DNA from: a virus
DNA length: 64,000 nucleotides
Reading direction: 5' to 3' (one strand)
IMG/VR virus record: IMGVR_UViG_3300009158_000034
Span: 1 to 64,000 of that record
The translations under genes were made by a program, and so were the position numbers. The notes beneath the pieces are model-generated. The model saw nothing but the letters and a program-made list of their open reading frames with translations, was not told where the DNA came from and did not search any database. Every line of letters starts with the position of its first letter. The stretch's first letter is position 1. Shown here piece by piece: positions 46,683 to 56,861 of this stretch.

Positions 46683-49241
46683 TTATAGACCGCTTAACTT
46701 TAAATAGTCTTTTAACAAATCAGTAGACTCTTTCATTGGGCTACCTAATCCATCAACTCCCATGCGAGATGATTGACCAGACACAACTGGAATAGTTGTT
46801 TGACCAGTAGATTTTTGTTTATTCAATCCACCACTGATAACTTTAGTCATAAAGTCAATGTCAGCTTCAAATGCTGCATCTGTGCCGTTTTTACCGGCTT
46901 CATTAGCCCATTCGTCTAGCTTCTTTTCTTTTTTGTCTTTCTTGTCATCATACTCAATGTCTTTTTTTACTTTCTTACCAGCTTCTTCTGCCTTGTCATC
47001 ATCTTTACCTTTATGACCTTCGTCATATTCGATATCTTTAGCGACTTTTTTAGCGGCTCTTTCTGCTTTGTCATCTTTCTCACTAGTAGATTCTTCTGAT
47101 AAGAATGCTAATTTCTTGTAAAGATTAGCAAAAGATTCTGCTACTGTTTCACATTTACAAGGACTGCAATCACATTTTTTGCAAGTGTCATTTGCATTAC
47201 CTTCTGCTACGTTTTCAGTATCATCTGCATCAGTCTCTGCTTCAGCTTCGTCATCGCCATCTTCAGATACTGGTTTTGAATATATTTGACCTTCTTCTTC
47301 ATCTTCTCCTGCATCTGCGGTTGCTAATGCACTGTTAGCTGCTGCATTACCGGCAACATCAGCATTAGTATTATCAGCACCAGAATCCGGGGCATTTTCA
47401 GCAACTTCAAATTCCATTTGATCTTCTGATTCTTGTTCACCCATAACTGATTGTTGACCAGAACCACATTGATGATTCTCTTCCATCATACCGCCACATT
47501 CATTGCAAGTTTCTTCTTCACCGTGCATGTGACCTTCTTCAGACCCTTCTTCATCTGCGTAGTCGCCACCACTTTGCATCTCACCGCCAGATAACTTCTT
47601 CATCAATGCCATCATGCCGTCATGGTCATCAACTACTTCAATTCCACCTGGTGCTTGTGTTGAGCCTTGTGGTGCGCCGTACCCATTTTGTTCATCACCA
47701 CCAAATAAACCCATGCCTGCTGATTTGATGATAGATAATAATTGGTCTGCTTCACCGTCTTGCGCTGATACACTTACTGAATCAGGAGATCCTTGTTGAC
47801 CTTTGCTGATTGAAACAGTCATGCCTTCTGAAACTTTTTCTTCGCTTTCAAGTAGTGCATTCAATTGCTTGTCCAATGATTCAAATGCAAATTCTTCTAA
47901 ATTTGAATCATAGCGTGTTCTATCAGTAAATGTATTTCCACCTACTTTAAATTTACTACCGTGTGGTGTTTTAGCAAGACCGGCAGTGAAAGCATTGCCT
48001 TCGTCCATACCCATATCATCAGCACCATAGCTAGCCATTGTGCCTACTTCAGATGATACTTCATCAACTGCTGTACGACCTAAGATTGGCATCTGACCAT
48101 AGCACTCATCTAGTCCTTCTTTAAAGCCGTCGTGATAATGTCTTGCTTCTTCCATATCATCGTGTGTGCAATTGTATGGCATTTTTCTTAAAGCATGACT
48201 TTTGCCTTCAAGCCTTGCTGCTTGTAATCCGTGTTCCATACCTTCTTTCACTTTCTTTTTATCTTTTACGGCTTTTTTCATTGGCTCTTTTTTGTCACCG
48301 TCTTTATCCATATCTAAGAAGTCTGGTTTAGCAGCTTCTTTTACTTCTTTCTTAGCGAAAGGATTAACACCTTTCTTGCCTTCTAATACATCACGACTAG
48401 GAGTGCTTAGTGGACTTGATTGAGCAAAGTGCTGTGGCGCATCAGCTTCATGCATCTTGCTTAATGTCTTAGCAAGTTGTGCTTGCTTTTCTGTCTTAGC
48501 CGAATAATCTTCTTTGTGTGCTAACACCTTTGCTCTAAACTGAGCAGGAGTCATATTATGTGATTTTGCTTTTGCAGTGAATGCACCTTTATTTTTGGTA
48601 GCATCTTTGATCCAATTATCGCCTGTTTCTTTCATTGGTGCAACTTGTGAACCTGCACCTGCTGCAGGGGTAGCACCTGGAGTTTGTTGAGTAGGAGCTG
48701 CGCCCGGCTTTTGCATTGACATTGTACCATTCTTAGCAGCTTGAACTACGGCTGGGTCTTGTGTAGTGATAGCTGGCATATTAGGATTAGCAGGATCTTT
48801 AATCATAAATGCAGGTTTTGATGCCATTTGTTGTTGTTGCTTTTGTTGTGCTGTAGCAGGCATTGGTTGTACGGCTAACCCTGCTTCATTTACTGCTTTG
48901 TCCATATTATCAAAGTATTCTTTGAGACTATGTTTAACACTAGGCTTGCCACTTGGCTTAGGTGCTTTACCCATACCCATTGCTTGGCTTAATGCTGAAC
49001 TATCATATTTTTTAACTTCACCTGATGAATCAGCGGCCTTTGGAGGACGACCTTTGCCACGCTTAACAGCAGGAGCATCACTCATCTTAGATAGACTTGC
49101 ACGACCAATTGGTTTACCGTATTGATCGGTAACATCTTCTGAACCGTGTCTATTTCCATAACCGCCAGGGCCTGCTTTGTGAATAGTTGATCCGCTTTCG
49201 CTTAATTGGTCAAATGATTTTAATATATCTCTAATATCCAT
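46683..49241 (-). CDS. Large acidic disordered protein, virion-associated (852 aa)
   Basis: Highly charged and low in complexity. It has Lys-rich and Asp/Glu-rich blocks (DFLDMDKDGDKKEPMKK, EDDKAERAAKKVAKD-like repeats with IEYDE/IEYDD) and a Pro/Gln-rich region near 140-200. Two cysteine clusters occur: CNECGG...HQCG near 590 and CKKCDCSPCKC near 695, possible zinc knuckles. Its place next to terminase and head genes suggests a capsid-internal or scaffold-like protein, but this is inference. Confidence 0.6.
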   Translation of the reverse strand: MDIRDILKSFDQLSESGSTIHKAGPGGYGNRHGSEDVTDQYGKPIGRASLSKMSDAPAVKRGKGRPPKAADSSGEVKKYDSSALSQAMGMGKAPKPSGKPSVKHSLKEYFDNMDKAVNEAGLAVQPMPATAQQKQQQQMASKPAFMIKDPANPNMPAITTQDPAVVQAAKNGTMSMQKPGAAPTQQTPGATPAAGAGSQVAPMKETGDNWIKDATKNKGAFTAKAKSHNMTPAQFRAKVLAHKEDYSAKTEKQAQLAKTLSKMHEADAPQHFAQSSPLSTPSRDVLEGKKGVNPFAKKEVKEAAKPDFLDMDKDGDKKEPMKKAVKDKKKVKEGMEHGLQAARLEGKSHALRKMPYNCTHDDMEEARHYHDGFKEGLDECYGQMPILGRTAVDEVSSEVGTMASYGADDMGMDEGNAFTAGLAKTPHGSKFKVGGNTFTDRTRYDSNLEEFAFESLDKQLNALLESEEKVSEGMTVSISKGQQGSPDSVSVSAQDGEADQLLSIIKSAGMGLFGGDEQNGYGAPQGSTQAPGGIEVVDDHDGMMALMKKLSGGEMQSGGDYADEEGSEEGHMHGEEETCNECGGMMEENHQCGSGQQSVMGEQESEDQMEFEVAENAPDSGADNTNADVAGNAAANSALATADAGEDEEEGQIYSKPVSEDGDDEAEAETDADDTENVAEGNANDTCKKCDCSPCKCETVAESFANLYKKLAFLSEESTSEKDDKAERAAKKVAKDIEYDEGHKGKDDDKAEEAGKKVKKDIEYDDKKDKKEKKLDEWANEAGKNGTDAAFEADIDFMTKVISGGLNKQKSTGQTTIPVVSGQSSRMGVDGLGSPMKESTDLLKDYLKLSGL

Positions 49242-49251
49242 TTTCTTTTCC

Positions 49252-49881
49252 TTAACGGTTATATGCTGCGCCAGTCTTTGGCTTTGGTGGCATCTTAATA
49301 GTACTCATTGGACTTTTATCGCCCATTTTCTTATCATCTAGATATGGCTTGAACGGGTCAAACGAATCTGGTGTTTCTTTTCCTGCGTAAGGAATATCAA
49401 TCATACTGTCTTTAGTTTGTTCCTTGATTGATTGTAAATATGAATCACCATATGCTTTGCTTGCTGCTTTAGCATCTGGTTGCTCACCCATTTTTTCTTG
49501 GTCAAGCAATGGGCTATTTTTCATTTCGTCCTCATATCCAGCCATTTCACTATCAACACTTTCATCATAGTCAGTAGATACCATACGCACCATGTTAACA
49601 TTGTAACCACATAGTTGAGCAATCTGTTGTATCATTGGTTCTGTAGCTGGATATCTAAATTCAGCTTTAATCAATGTTACACTTTCATTCTCTAAATTAG
49701 GGAAACCATATGGAGATTTCTGTATTGGGGTACTTTTTGGTTCACTTATTTCCACTGGGTCAAACTTCTTTAGATTGAACTTAAACATATCTATAAAGTT
49801 TTTATCAATGGTGCCGGCAATTTTGATAGTATAATTGTAAGTATGTATACTTTCCATAATATGTTGTTTAAGGCTTCGCAT
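49252..49881 (-). CDS. Unknown virion-region protein (209 aa)
   Basis: The first 90 residues form an alpha-beta domain (YTIKIAGTIDKNFIDMFKFN) with VTLIKAEFRYPATEPMIQQI; the second half is acidic and disordered. It is paired with the acidic protein downstream and has a late promoter at 49901. Confidence 0.6.
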   Translation of the reverse strand: MRSLKQHIMESIHTYNYTIKIAGTIDKNFIDMFKFNLKKFDPVEISEPKSTPIQKSPYGFPNLENESVTLIKAEFRYPATEPMIQQIAQLCGYNVNMVRMVSTDYDESVDSEMAGYEDEMKNSPLLDQEKMGEQPDAKAASKAYGDSYLQSIKEQTKDSMIDIPYAGKETPDSFDPFKPYLDDKKMGDKSPMSTIKMPPKPKTGAAYNR

Positions 49882-49900
49882 GTTTTATTCCTGTATATCT

Positions 49901-49908
49901 TATTTATC
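49901..49908 (-). promoter_or_regulatory. T4-type late promoter candidate
   Basis: Leftward GATAAATA, 19 nt before the ATG at 49881. Confidence 0.65.
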
Positions 49909-49911
49909 TTT

Positions 49912-50388
49912 TTAAGTGGATTTTGATGCCAACATCTTAAGCAACTCGTTTCTGTCAAGTTCTCTACCTTCTCCTACAGGAGTAGCTTCAATCTCTTTCT
50001 CTCTACTTGCTTCTTTTTGATCTAATTGTGCTTTCTTTAGCTGTAAATCAATCATCTTTAGCTTCTTATTTAGTTTGGCAGTCTTTGCTGTGATTGCATG
50101 ACCAAGCATAGTTCCAGCGACATTGAATATTTCGCTAGCATATCTACTGTCAACTTGCATCCCTAAGTCCATCAAGTCTTTATAGCTATCTTGTGCTAGT
50201 GTAGCAAGACTATCCATCTCATCATCTGCGGCTTCTAATCCACGTACTTGAGGTAATGCTTGTTCTATTTTTGATAGACTATCTAATGCTTCAGTGGTGA
50301 TTTCCTGTGCATTGTCTGGGGTTGGTTTTGCCAAGCTGTCAATATCGTCTTGGGGAAGTTCAAAGAGTTCTTCTAGTTTTTTGGTCAT
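49912..50388 (-). CDS. Terminase small subunit (T4 gp16-like)
   Basis: The 158-aa protein matches the T4-type DNA-packaging small terminase pattern: LSKIEQALPQVRGLEAADDE, then DSYKDLMDLGMQVDSRYASE and IFNVAGTMLGHAITAKTAKL. The coiled central helices mediate ring assembly on DNA and stimulate the large terminase. The large subunit is not in this window. Confidence 0.85.
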   Translation of the reverse strand: MTKKLEELFELPQDDIDSLAKPTPDNAQEITTEALDSLSKIEQALPQVRGLEAADDEMDSLATLAQDSYKDLMDLGMQVDSRYASEIFNVAGTMLGHAITAKTAKLNKKLKMIDLQLKKAQLDQKEASREKEIEATPVGEGRELDRNELLKMLASKST

Positions 50389-50393
50389 AAAAG

Positions 50394-50401
50394 TATTTAG
50401 T
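50394..50401 (-). promoter_or_regulatory. Weak late promoter candidate
   Basis: Leftward ACTAAATA, very close (5 nt) to the terminase start; weak. Confidence 0.25.
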
Positions 50402-50838
50402 TACTTTCGTGACCCGTTTCTAAAAAGGTCATCTTCTGTGATTACTCTAAAAGAAAAACCTTGCACTTTACAATATGCCATTGCCGATTGCCATTTAGCA
50501 TGGTTTACTGCTACCACAGCCCTATCTCTTGCGCTTGCTACTCTGCTTTCAATCAGACTTTGTTTTTTAGGTTTAATTTCTACAACTTCTGCTAATTGTT
50601 TGCCATACTTGTTTTGATATACAACAAAAAAATCTGGTATATAATTATGAATTTTACCATCTAATGGACTACGATATGGGATAGCCATTGATTCACTTGC
50701 CCAATGTGTCACGTTTTTATTAGTGTCACAAAAGGTCATGAATGTTAGTTCCCACCCTGATCTATATTTAGGTTTATGCTTACCTACATACTTTTGTGGG
50801 TTTTTAGGAGTAAATATACCTTGTGCCCAATTAGCCAT
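50401..50838 (-). CDS. Head completion protein (T4 gp4-like)
   Basis: The conserved features of gp4/gp50 are present: AQGIFTPKNPQKYVGKHKPK, YRSGWELTFMTFCDTN, NYIPDFFV and EVVEIKPKKQ. The E-V-V-E-I-K-P-K segment resembles a PD-(D/E)XK active site. It acts in maturing filled heads for tail joining. Confidence 0.88.
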   Translation of the reverse strand: MANWAQGIFTPKNPQKYVGKHKPKYRSGWELTFMTFCDTNKNVTHWASESMAIPYRSPLDGKIHNYIPDFFVVYQNKYGKQLAEVVEIKPKKQSLIESRVASARDRAVVAVNHAKWQSAMAYCKVQGFSFRVITEDDLFRNGSRK

Positions 50839-50840
50839 GA

Positions 50841-51206
50841 TTATTGCACAATGTTTCGTGCGACTGATTGATTTGGTCTTGGTAAAACACTAGTACCATA
50901 CAGTGTAGTTTTGTTTTTAAAACTATTAAGATAGTATGCAAGTATTTGATTTATTTCCATCTTTTGTTTACCCTTAAGTTGATTTAATAAATCAAGAACT
51001 GGTATTTGAGTTTGTTGTGAAATTCTGAATAAAATAACAGTAAAATTATCAGCTATATCTACTGAATCACATATTGAAGTAAAGTATGAATGTACGATAT
51101 CATACTCATTAGGATTAACTATGAGGTTAAAAGAATAAAACGAATCAAAAATTCTGATTGTTTTATCTATTGAGTTAGATTTACGGTTGTCTATTACGCT
51201 TGCCAT
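50841..51206 (-). CDS. Conserved virion structural protein (121 aa)
   Basis: The segments IFDSFYSFNLIVNPNEYDIV and TQIPVLDLLNQL, plus a C-terminal PRPNQSVARNIVQ, match small structural proteins next to tail-tube genes in T4-like aquatic phages. The exact position in the virion is unknown. Late promoter at 51211. Confidence 0.65.
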   Translation of the reverse strand: MASVIDNRKSNSIDKTIRIFDSFYSFNLIVNPNEYDIVHSYFTSICDSVDIADNFTVILFRISQQTQIPVLDLLNQLKGKQKMEINQILAYYLNSFKNKTTLYGTSVLPRPNQSVARNIVQ

Positions 51207-51210
51207 ATTT

Positions 51211-51218
51211 TATTTATC
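51211..51218 (-). promoter_or_regulatory. T4-type late promoter candidate
   Basis: Leftward GATAAATA, 4 nt before the ATG at 51206, overlapping the upstream stop. Confidence 0.5.
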
Positions 51219-52542
51219 AATCAATAATTTGATTTCTATTTTTACCATATTGTTGGAACGCATAACTAGGAACTTGATATCCAGCTGGTTTGGCTCCTAA
51301 TTGTTCAGGGCCTTGTTGTGCGTTTACAGGTTGACTTGCTTTATTTTCTGTTGCAGTAGTTTCACCCGAAGCAGGGAATGTGAATGGATTATTTCTAGTA
51401 TTGCTTTGTTCTACCCCATTTGGCAATCCAGCAACGACTGGCGAAGGTGCTACATTTAATGTATTAGGATTTTTAATTGAATCATACGCAACTACACTAG
51501 GGTTATTTCTGCCACTACCATACCCATAGCCTACTATTGCTCCTGTACTACTAGTAACTGCGCCGCCTGCACTATCTACTAAATTTTGTGGTCCGGGAAC
51601 AGGACCATTTGCACCCTTAGGTGTTATAGTACTTAATCGTCTATCATAGCTTCCGTCATCACCAAATCCAGTAGGTATATTACTTGGATCCCGCCCATCG
51701 ATTGCACCTTCGTTATAAACTACTGTTTCATAATCTATGGACATTTGATTTTCCATAGTGCCTGTGTTTTGAGCATAGTCATATGTATCATGTGTAAATC
51801 TTGTTATGATAGGGTTTATTAAAGTATAAGCAGAAAACAGATGACGGTTAAATCCAAAGATAGTGATATTCTTAAAGAAAGGAATTTTAACTCCATCTGC
51901 GTTTTGATTCTCGCCTATATAACCCCAATCAGTGTTCCCTGTATTAGAAGGTTTATATTGTGTTCTATCATTGTATCTAGCTTCAGTTGGAATTATTATT
52001 GTGCCGCCTCCACCTTGTACTGGGGTGCCACCGGCACCTCTGTTACCGGAAAATACTACTTCAGGAGTTGTACCATCAAAGTAATAATAATTGTAATATG
52101 CTTTCCACAATGCTCTTATAGTTCCGCCTAGATTAGGCGTGCCCAATCCTGAACCATTGTCATCGTGAAATGTAACATCTATTGGATCGTATTTGATTTT
52201 TGTTTGTACAATTCTCTTACGATTGTACTGATTCAGTATAGCAGTTTCAATATTAAAACTAGGAAGTTTAACTGATTTAACTAGTACGCCGTAATCATTA
52301 CTAACTGCGCCCGGAAATGCTTCAGGGTTTATTTTGAAATAAACATGAAATAAGTATTTAAATTTGGGGGCGTTTCGATAATCGCCGTTTTTAAAGCCAG
52401 GGCCACCGCCTCCCCTAAATACTTTACTTGCGTGAGTGTAATCACGCAAGGTAGCTTGCCCGGATGTGGTTTGTCCCGGACGGTTTGGCAAAACACGCTG
52501 TATATTATTAGGTAGACTATTGTTATTAAAAGTATCAGCCAT
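51217..52542 (-). CDS. Tail-tube-fold structural protein (441 aa)
   Basis: The core carries tail-tube family marks: FKYLFHVYFKINPEAF, GVLVKSVKLPSFNIETAILN, then ITIFGFNRHLFSAYTLINPI and MSIDYETVVY. Length and position suggest a gp54-like tube initiator or a second tube-like protein. The C-terminal 120 residues are Asn/Gly/Pro-rich and disordered. Confidence 0.7.
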   Translation of the reverse strand: MADTFNNNSLPNNIQRVLPNRPGQTTSGQATLRDYTHASKVFRGGGGPGFKNGDYRNAPKFKYLFHVYFKINPEAFPGAVSNDYGVLVKSVKLPSFNIETAILNQYNRKRIVQTKIKYDPIDVTFHDDNGSGLGTPNLGGTIRALWKAYYNYYYFDGTTPEVVFSGNRGAGGTPVQGGGGTIIIPTEARYNDRTQYKPSNTGNTDWGYIGENQNADGVKIPFFKNITIFGFNRHLFSAYTLINPIITRFTHDTYDYAQNTGTMENQMSIDYETVVYNEGAIDGRDPSNIPTGFGDDGSYDRRLSTITPKGANGPVPGPQNLVDSAGGAVTSSTGAIVGYGYGSGRNNPSVVAYDSIKNPNTLNVAPSPVVAGLPNGVEQSNTRNNPFTFPASGETTATENKASQPVNAQQGPEQLGAKPAGYQVPSYAFQQYGKNRNQIID

Positions 52543-52563
52543 ATTTAATAGCCAACTAAAATA

Positions 52564-53202
52564 TTATAGACTACCACCAATACCAGTAGCGATATCTCCA
52601 ACTGTTCTCTGAATAGCTTCACCTACACCTACTAGACCGCCACCAGCTGATTGAATTGCATTATCATAGCGTAATGTTAGTGCAATAGTTACTGCTTCGT
52701 TAGTTGCATAGTTCAATGTGTTATAGTTTGCAGTTTGAATAAAGCAACCATATAATTCCCATGTTTCTAACACAACAGGACCTTGGGTTCCATTGCCGCC
52801 GTCTAGTATTTCAATATCAGTTTGAAATTTATAATCTTGACCACTAGCTGCACTTGCTTGTTCAACAAAGTCCATTTGCTTCTGTAATTGTTGTCCTACT
52901 AATGCAGACACAGTACCAGATGCATCATCACGAATGTTAATAGCAAGTGTTTGCCATGTTGCTTTACCTGCCAAATACATAGTTGAGTTATATACTGGTA
53001 TTGTTATTTCTTGAAATTGTACTTGTGGTCTAGCGCAGTCAATAACTTGCTTAGTTAAACTTACGGTATCACCAGCAGTTCCAATATTTAAAAAATTTAC
53101 TCTGAACCTAAATTGTAGTTTAGGCATTAATAAGCCCTGATTGCCGCCGGCATTATCAGATGCTACTGTCATGTTGAACAATGATTGTGAGGCTGTTGCC
53201 AT
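52564..53202 (-). CDS. Tail tube protein (T4 gp19-like)
   Basis: The 212-aa protein has LQFRFRVNFLNIG at the start of the fold, CARPQVQFQEITIPVYNSTM, AGKATWQTLAINIRDD and the terminal TIALTLRYDNA, the common gp19 pattern. It polymerises as the inner tube. Late promoter at 53225 and ribosome site AGGAGA. Confidence 0.92.
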   Translation of the reverse strand: MATASQSLFNMTVASDNAGGNQGLLMPKLQFRFRVNFLNIGTAGDTVSLTKQVIDCARPQVQFQEITIPVYNSTMYLAGKATWQTLAINIRDDASGTVSALVGQQLQKQMDFVEQASAASGQDYKFQTDIEILDGGNGTQGPVVLETWELYGCFIQTANYNTLNYATNEAVTIALTLRYDNAIQSAGGGLVGVGEAIQRTVGDIATGIGGSL

Positions 53203-53224
53203 TTTATGTTTCTCCTGTTAATAT

Positions 53225-53232
53225 TATTTATC
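53225..53232 (-). promoter_or_regulatory. T4-type late promoter candidate
   Basis: Leftward GATAAATA, 22 nt before the tail tube start. Confidence 0.68.
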
Positions 53233-53240
53233 TTAAATCA

Positions 53241-53266
53241 AAGATAACCCCTTTCGGGGTCATCTT
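53241..53266 (-). terminator. Hairpin between sheath and tube genes
   Basis: AAGATGACCCC-GAAA-GGGGTTATCTT read leftward, 11 bp with one mismatch. Only a short T run follows, so it may attenuate rather than stop transcription. Confidence 0.6.
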
Positions 53267-56200
53267 ATAATGCTTTTATCTCACCTGTGTTTAATACTCT
53301 AACTGGAATATAAATGAATTCAGCTGCCTTGACTGGTTCGATTGCAACATCTACCCACAACTCATTCCTATCTATTCTTGCAGGAGTATTGTTTGATTGA
53401 TCACAAATTACAAGATAATCATATATGCCTCGTTTTGCAACTAAATCAATCATCAATGTTTGTATTACACCTTGAATCTGATTACGTGTTAACGCATCGT
53501 TTGGCTCAAATACAAACGGTCTTGACGCTAACTCTAGTTGCCTACGAATATAAGCAATCAATCTAGCAACATTGGTTCTATCTAATGCACTTTGACTATC
53601 GTAACTTGTCTTGTTACCATAATTTAACAATCCAACACCAGTGAAGAATACTAATGGATTGATAAAGTTAATATATAATACATCACGAATTCCTAAGCGG
53701 GTCTTGATAGTTATAAATTCACCTGTAGTACTATCTAAATATCCAATGTTTGTAGCATTGTCAATGTTACCTCTACGTGTACCTGCTGCTGCTAACCAAG
53801 GATACGCAATTGTATCATTGCGTAAGAAAGTACGTAACATCATGTGACTTGGTGGAACTGCAACAATATTACCTGATAAGTCTGAAGTCAATCCACTTGG
53901 ATAGAACAAACCTAAGTAAGTATTGCGTGTTACACAACCTTCTTCACCTGTACTTGTAGCACCAGCTGCATTAGTTGCCCATGCTTGAATTGCAGTTGCA
54001 GTTGCTGGTAATCTCATTGGAGTATCACCTAGTATGTATGCTGTCTCACCGCGATCTGCGTTCAATACAACCATGTTAGGTTGTAGTTCTGGATAGTTAG
54101 GTGTAGCCATCAAGTTAAAGAAGTTATCTTGATCACGCAAATCAGTATTAGTATCAATTGCTGAACGCAATGCTTTTACAACCATTTGACGTTGTGCTTT
54201 ACGACCCATATATGGACTACCATTTGATTGTAAACCACTTACACTTAACCATGTTGCAGTCTCTGTTGGAAGAGGACCATCTGGGTATTTTGTGCCAGTG
54301 AAATAGTTTGATTGATACTCTTTAACATTGTATCCTGAACGGCGTGTGTTGAATAATAACATACCAGTTGGATATAGTGCAGGATCGGGTGCATCTAAAT
54401 CTAAGTAGTCACTAGTTAAAAGACTAGTGATTGTTGGAATAGGATCATCAACCACATTAGTGACGCCATTTGTTGCCCAACGTGCATCAGCAAACAATAC
54501 ACCAGTTGAACTAGTTTGGTTGCTATTATCAATCAATACCCACATATCTGTTGCACTGACAGTATCATACTGCCAACGACTGATAACTGGGTAATTTTCT
54601 AAATCGCTTGTGTCAATCCACAAGTCACCGTAAACTAATGCAGTGTCATCACTTTGCAAAGTTGGCTCAGTAGCACTAATGATAGGACCATTTGGATCTG
54701 TTGCATTTACGCCTGTAAATGAAGGGAAACCATTATTATCATAATTTATGTTTTTATAACCATTCCATTGACCATTGGCTTGAACCATGATATCAACTTC
54801 ATCAACCACGCTATAGTACCATGGTGTTCCGTTCGCTGGATTTGCAACTGGTGCTATTTCGTTTATCGTGTATGTTAAGTAACCCCAATTACTTATTTGT
54901 GTATTGAAAACATTATTTGCGTTTCCAGAAACAAAAGTCACCGCAGTTACTCCGCCGCTTCCATTTACTGATACAACTTCTAATACCAAATCATTTGTAG
55001 TAGTTGAACCTCCTAATAAAGCACCGCTTGTAGTTAATGTATTGCCAACTGAATAACCTGTGCCAGCTGCGGTTACTCCATTTCCAGTAATTTGATATGT
55101 ATCAAAAACATTAGTAGAAACTTGAATTGTGCAATTTGAGCCGGCTCCACCTGTTGTTGCTATTCCAGTATAAACATTTGTTTGGGCTGGCCCTATTTTT
55201 GTATAAGCTGTATTTAGAGTATAGTCTAATCCAACTTGAGTTAAAATACCAGCACTTTTACCTTGATTAGCACCTGCAGTTTGAATGTAATCATTTAATA
55301 TGATTTGACCGCCCTCAGTGTGAGTTAATACAATTGCTCCGTCACTGTTGACTTCAGCACTAGTATAGTCTATACTCTGTGCAGACCAAGCTGTGACAAA
55401 TTGCGTAGGAGTACAACTATCTGGAATAGTAACTTGATATTGACTTGATAATATGTTACTGTTTGGAATACTTGTTTGTACATATAATACTGCTGAACCT
55501 AAGCTATAGTTTAAATTAACAATAAAATTAGTTTCAGATCCTGTACAGACTGTAGGCCCAGCCGCTAGTTTTGTAAAAATGAACGTAGGAGAAGTTGACC
55601 CAATTCCTACCCCATTTAAATTATTAAATGAATTGTATTGTCCATATATACTTCCAACCGGAACTGCTTGTCCACCAGTAGCATCTAAACTAGAATCAAT
55701 ATCCCAATCGTCCATTGCTAGATTGACAGTTTGTGCAGTCCATGCAGCAGTCACTGCATTATATTTTGATATAATAGGATTTAAACCAAGACCGTTTGAC
55801 CCAACTTTAATCCAAACTGAACCTGTTGGGTGAGGATATTGTTGACTACTGGTCCATAGTGGCATTTCTGCTGAAGTACCATATTCAACTTTTGGTTGAT
55901 AATAAATTCCTGTATCTATACCTAAATCATCTAATACAGTTCCTGTCCCAGTTACAATTTCAAAATATGGATTATCTGTAGTAGGTTGTGATGAATATAT
56001 ATTTAATTTACCTGACACAACTGAAGCATTCACGTAACTATACCCTAAATTATTAATTGCTGTTGCAACACCGGCAACATTATTGTTAGTAGAAGCCGGA
56101 ACAGTTACTGTAATATTAAATAAATTGTTCACACTTATGATAAAAGTATCGGCTGCGGTTAATGTAGGATTAGAATTTGTTCCTTGCACGGTTGGCCAAG

Positions 56201-56861
56201 AGTTTGCCCAGCTTCTACTACCTAATAATACCCAATTATTACCTATTGATTTATAAAAATATTGATTACCGGCTCCATAGCTTGCACTATAGTTAGGAAC
56301 AACACAATAATCACCAATATTTCCAATACTATCTGCTGGATAATTACCTGTCAGATACGCTGTATCATTAATAACTATAGGAGTCTTTACACTAAAAGTA
56401 CCAGTGGTAGCATTAAATTGATAAATGCCCCAAGCACTGGTAGTAATATTTTGCCAGTATTCATTAGCAGTCGGTGCACCAGACGGACGACCAACTGTAC
56501 CTACGAACGCGGCTAAATCAATATCTGCTCTCAAGCAGTATACACGATTGGTAACACCAAGTGCAGAATATGCAGCTAATAAGCCATATTCATTTAACTC
56601 GTAACCTTGAATAGGTGTGCCATTGGTTGTTGTGTAGAAGAAAGGTACCCCATAGAAATCTGCTAAGTCTTTTTGACTTGTGATTTGATATAGTTTCCCT
56701 GCGTTAGCAGCAGTAGTACCAGCAGCTACACCAGTTCCAGAAGGATTTGATTTATTTTGTGCTGTTGCGAAAACTACTAGCGGTACTGAATTAGTTGCGG
56801 CTGGTAAATATTGACTTTGGTCAATGATTGTTACTTGTACGCCTGGAGATGTTAATGCCAT
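53265..56861 (-). CDS. Tail sheath protein (T4 gp18-like), enlarged (1198 aa)
   Basis: The N terminus (LTSPGVQVTIIDQSQYLPAA) and the C-terminal domain (VLYINFINPLVFFTGVGLLN, RPFVFEPNDALTRNQIQGVI, AEFIYIPVRVLN) are standard sheath features. T4 gp18 has 659 residues, so several hundred extra residues sit between about 130 and 850, with surface-type repeats (WQNITTSAWGIYQFN, then SYDWDIDSS-like segments). The inserts probably decorate the outside of the tail. Confidence 0.9.
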   Translation of the reverse strand: MALTSPGVQVTIIDQSQYLPAATNSVPLVVFATAQNKSNPSGTGVAAGTTAANAGKLYQITSQKDLADFYGVPFFYTTTNGTPIQGYELNEYGLLAAYSALGVTNRVYCLRADIDLAAFVGTVGRPSGAPTANEYWQNITTSAWGIYQFNATTGTFSVKTPIVINDTAYLTGNYPADSIGNIGDYCVVPNYSASYGAGNQYFYKSIGNNWVLLGSRSWANSWPTVQGTNSNPTLTAADTFIISVNNLFNITVTVPASTNNNVAGVATAINNLGYSYVNASVVSGKLNIYSSQPTTDNPYFEIVTGTGTVLDDLGIDTGIYYQPKVEYGTSAEMPLWTSSQQYPHPTGSVWIKVGSNGLGLNPIISKYNAVTAAWTAQTVNLAMDDWDIDSSLDATGGQAVPVGSIYGQYNSFNNLNGVGIGSTSPTFIFTKLAAGPTVCTGSETNFIVNLNYSLGSAVLYVQTSIPNSNILSSQYQVTIPDSCTPTQFVTAWSAQSIDYTSAEVNSDGAIVLTHTEGGQIILNDYIQTAGANQGKSAGILTQVGLDYTLNTAYTKIGPAQTNVYTGIATTGGAGSNCTIQVSTNVFDTYQITGNGVTAAGTGYSVGNTLTTSGALLGGSTTTNDLVLEVVSVNGSGGVTAVTFVSGNANNVFNTQISNWGYLTYTINEIAPVANPANGTPWYYSVVDEVDIMVQANGQWNGYKNINYDNNGFPSFTGVNATDPNGPIISATEPTLQSDDTALVYGDLWIDTSDLENYPVISRWQYDTVSATDMWVLIDNSNQTSSTGVLFADARWATNGVTNVVDDPIPTITSLLTSDYLDLDAPDPALYPTGMLLFNTRRSGYNVKEYQSNYFTGTKYPDGPLPTETATWLSVSGLQSNGSPYMGRKAQRQMVVKALRSAIDTNTDLRDQDNFFNLMATPNYPELQPNMVVLNADRGETAYILGDTPMRLPATATAIQAWATNAAGATSTGEEGCVTRNTYLGLFYPSGLTSDLSGNIVAVPPSHMMLRTFLRNDTIAYPWLAAAGTRRGNIDNATNIGYLDSTTGEFITIKTRLGIRDVLYINFINPLVFFTGVGLLNYGNKTSYDSQSALDRTNVARLIAYIRRQLELASRPFVFEPNDALTRNQIQGVIQTLMIDLVAKRGIYDYLVICDQSNNTPARIDRNELWVDVAIEPVKAAEFIYIPVRVLNTGEIKAL

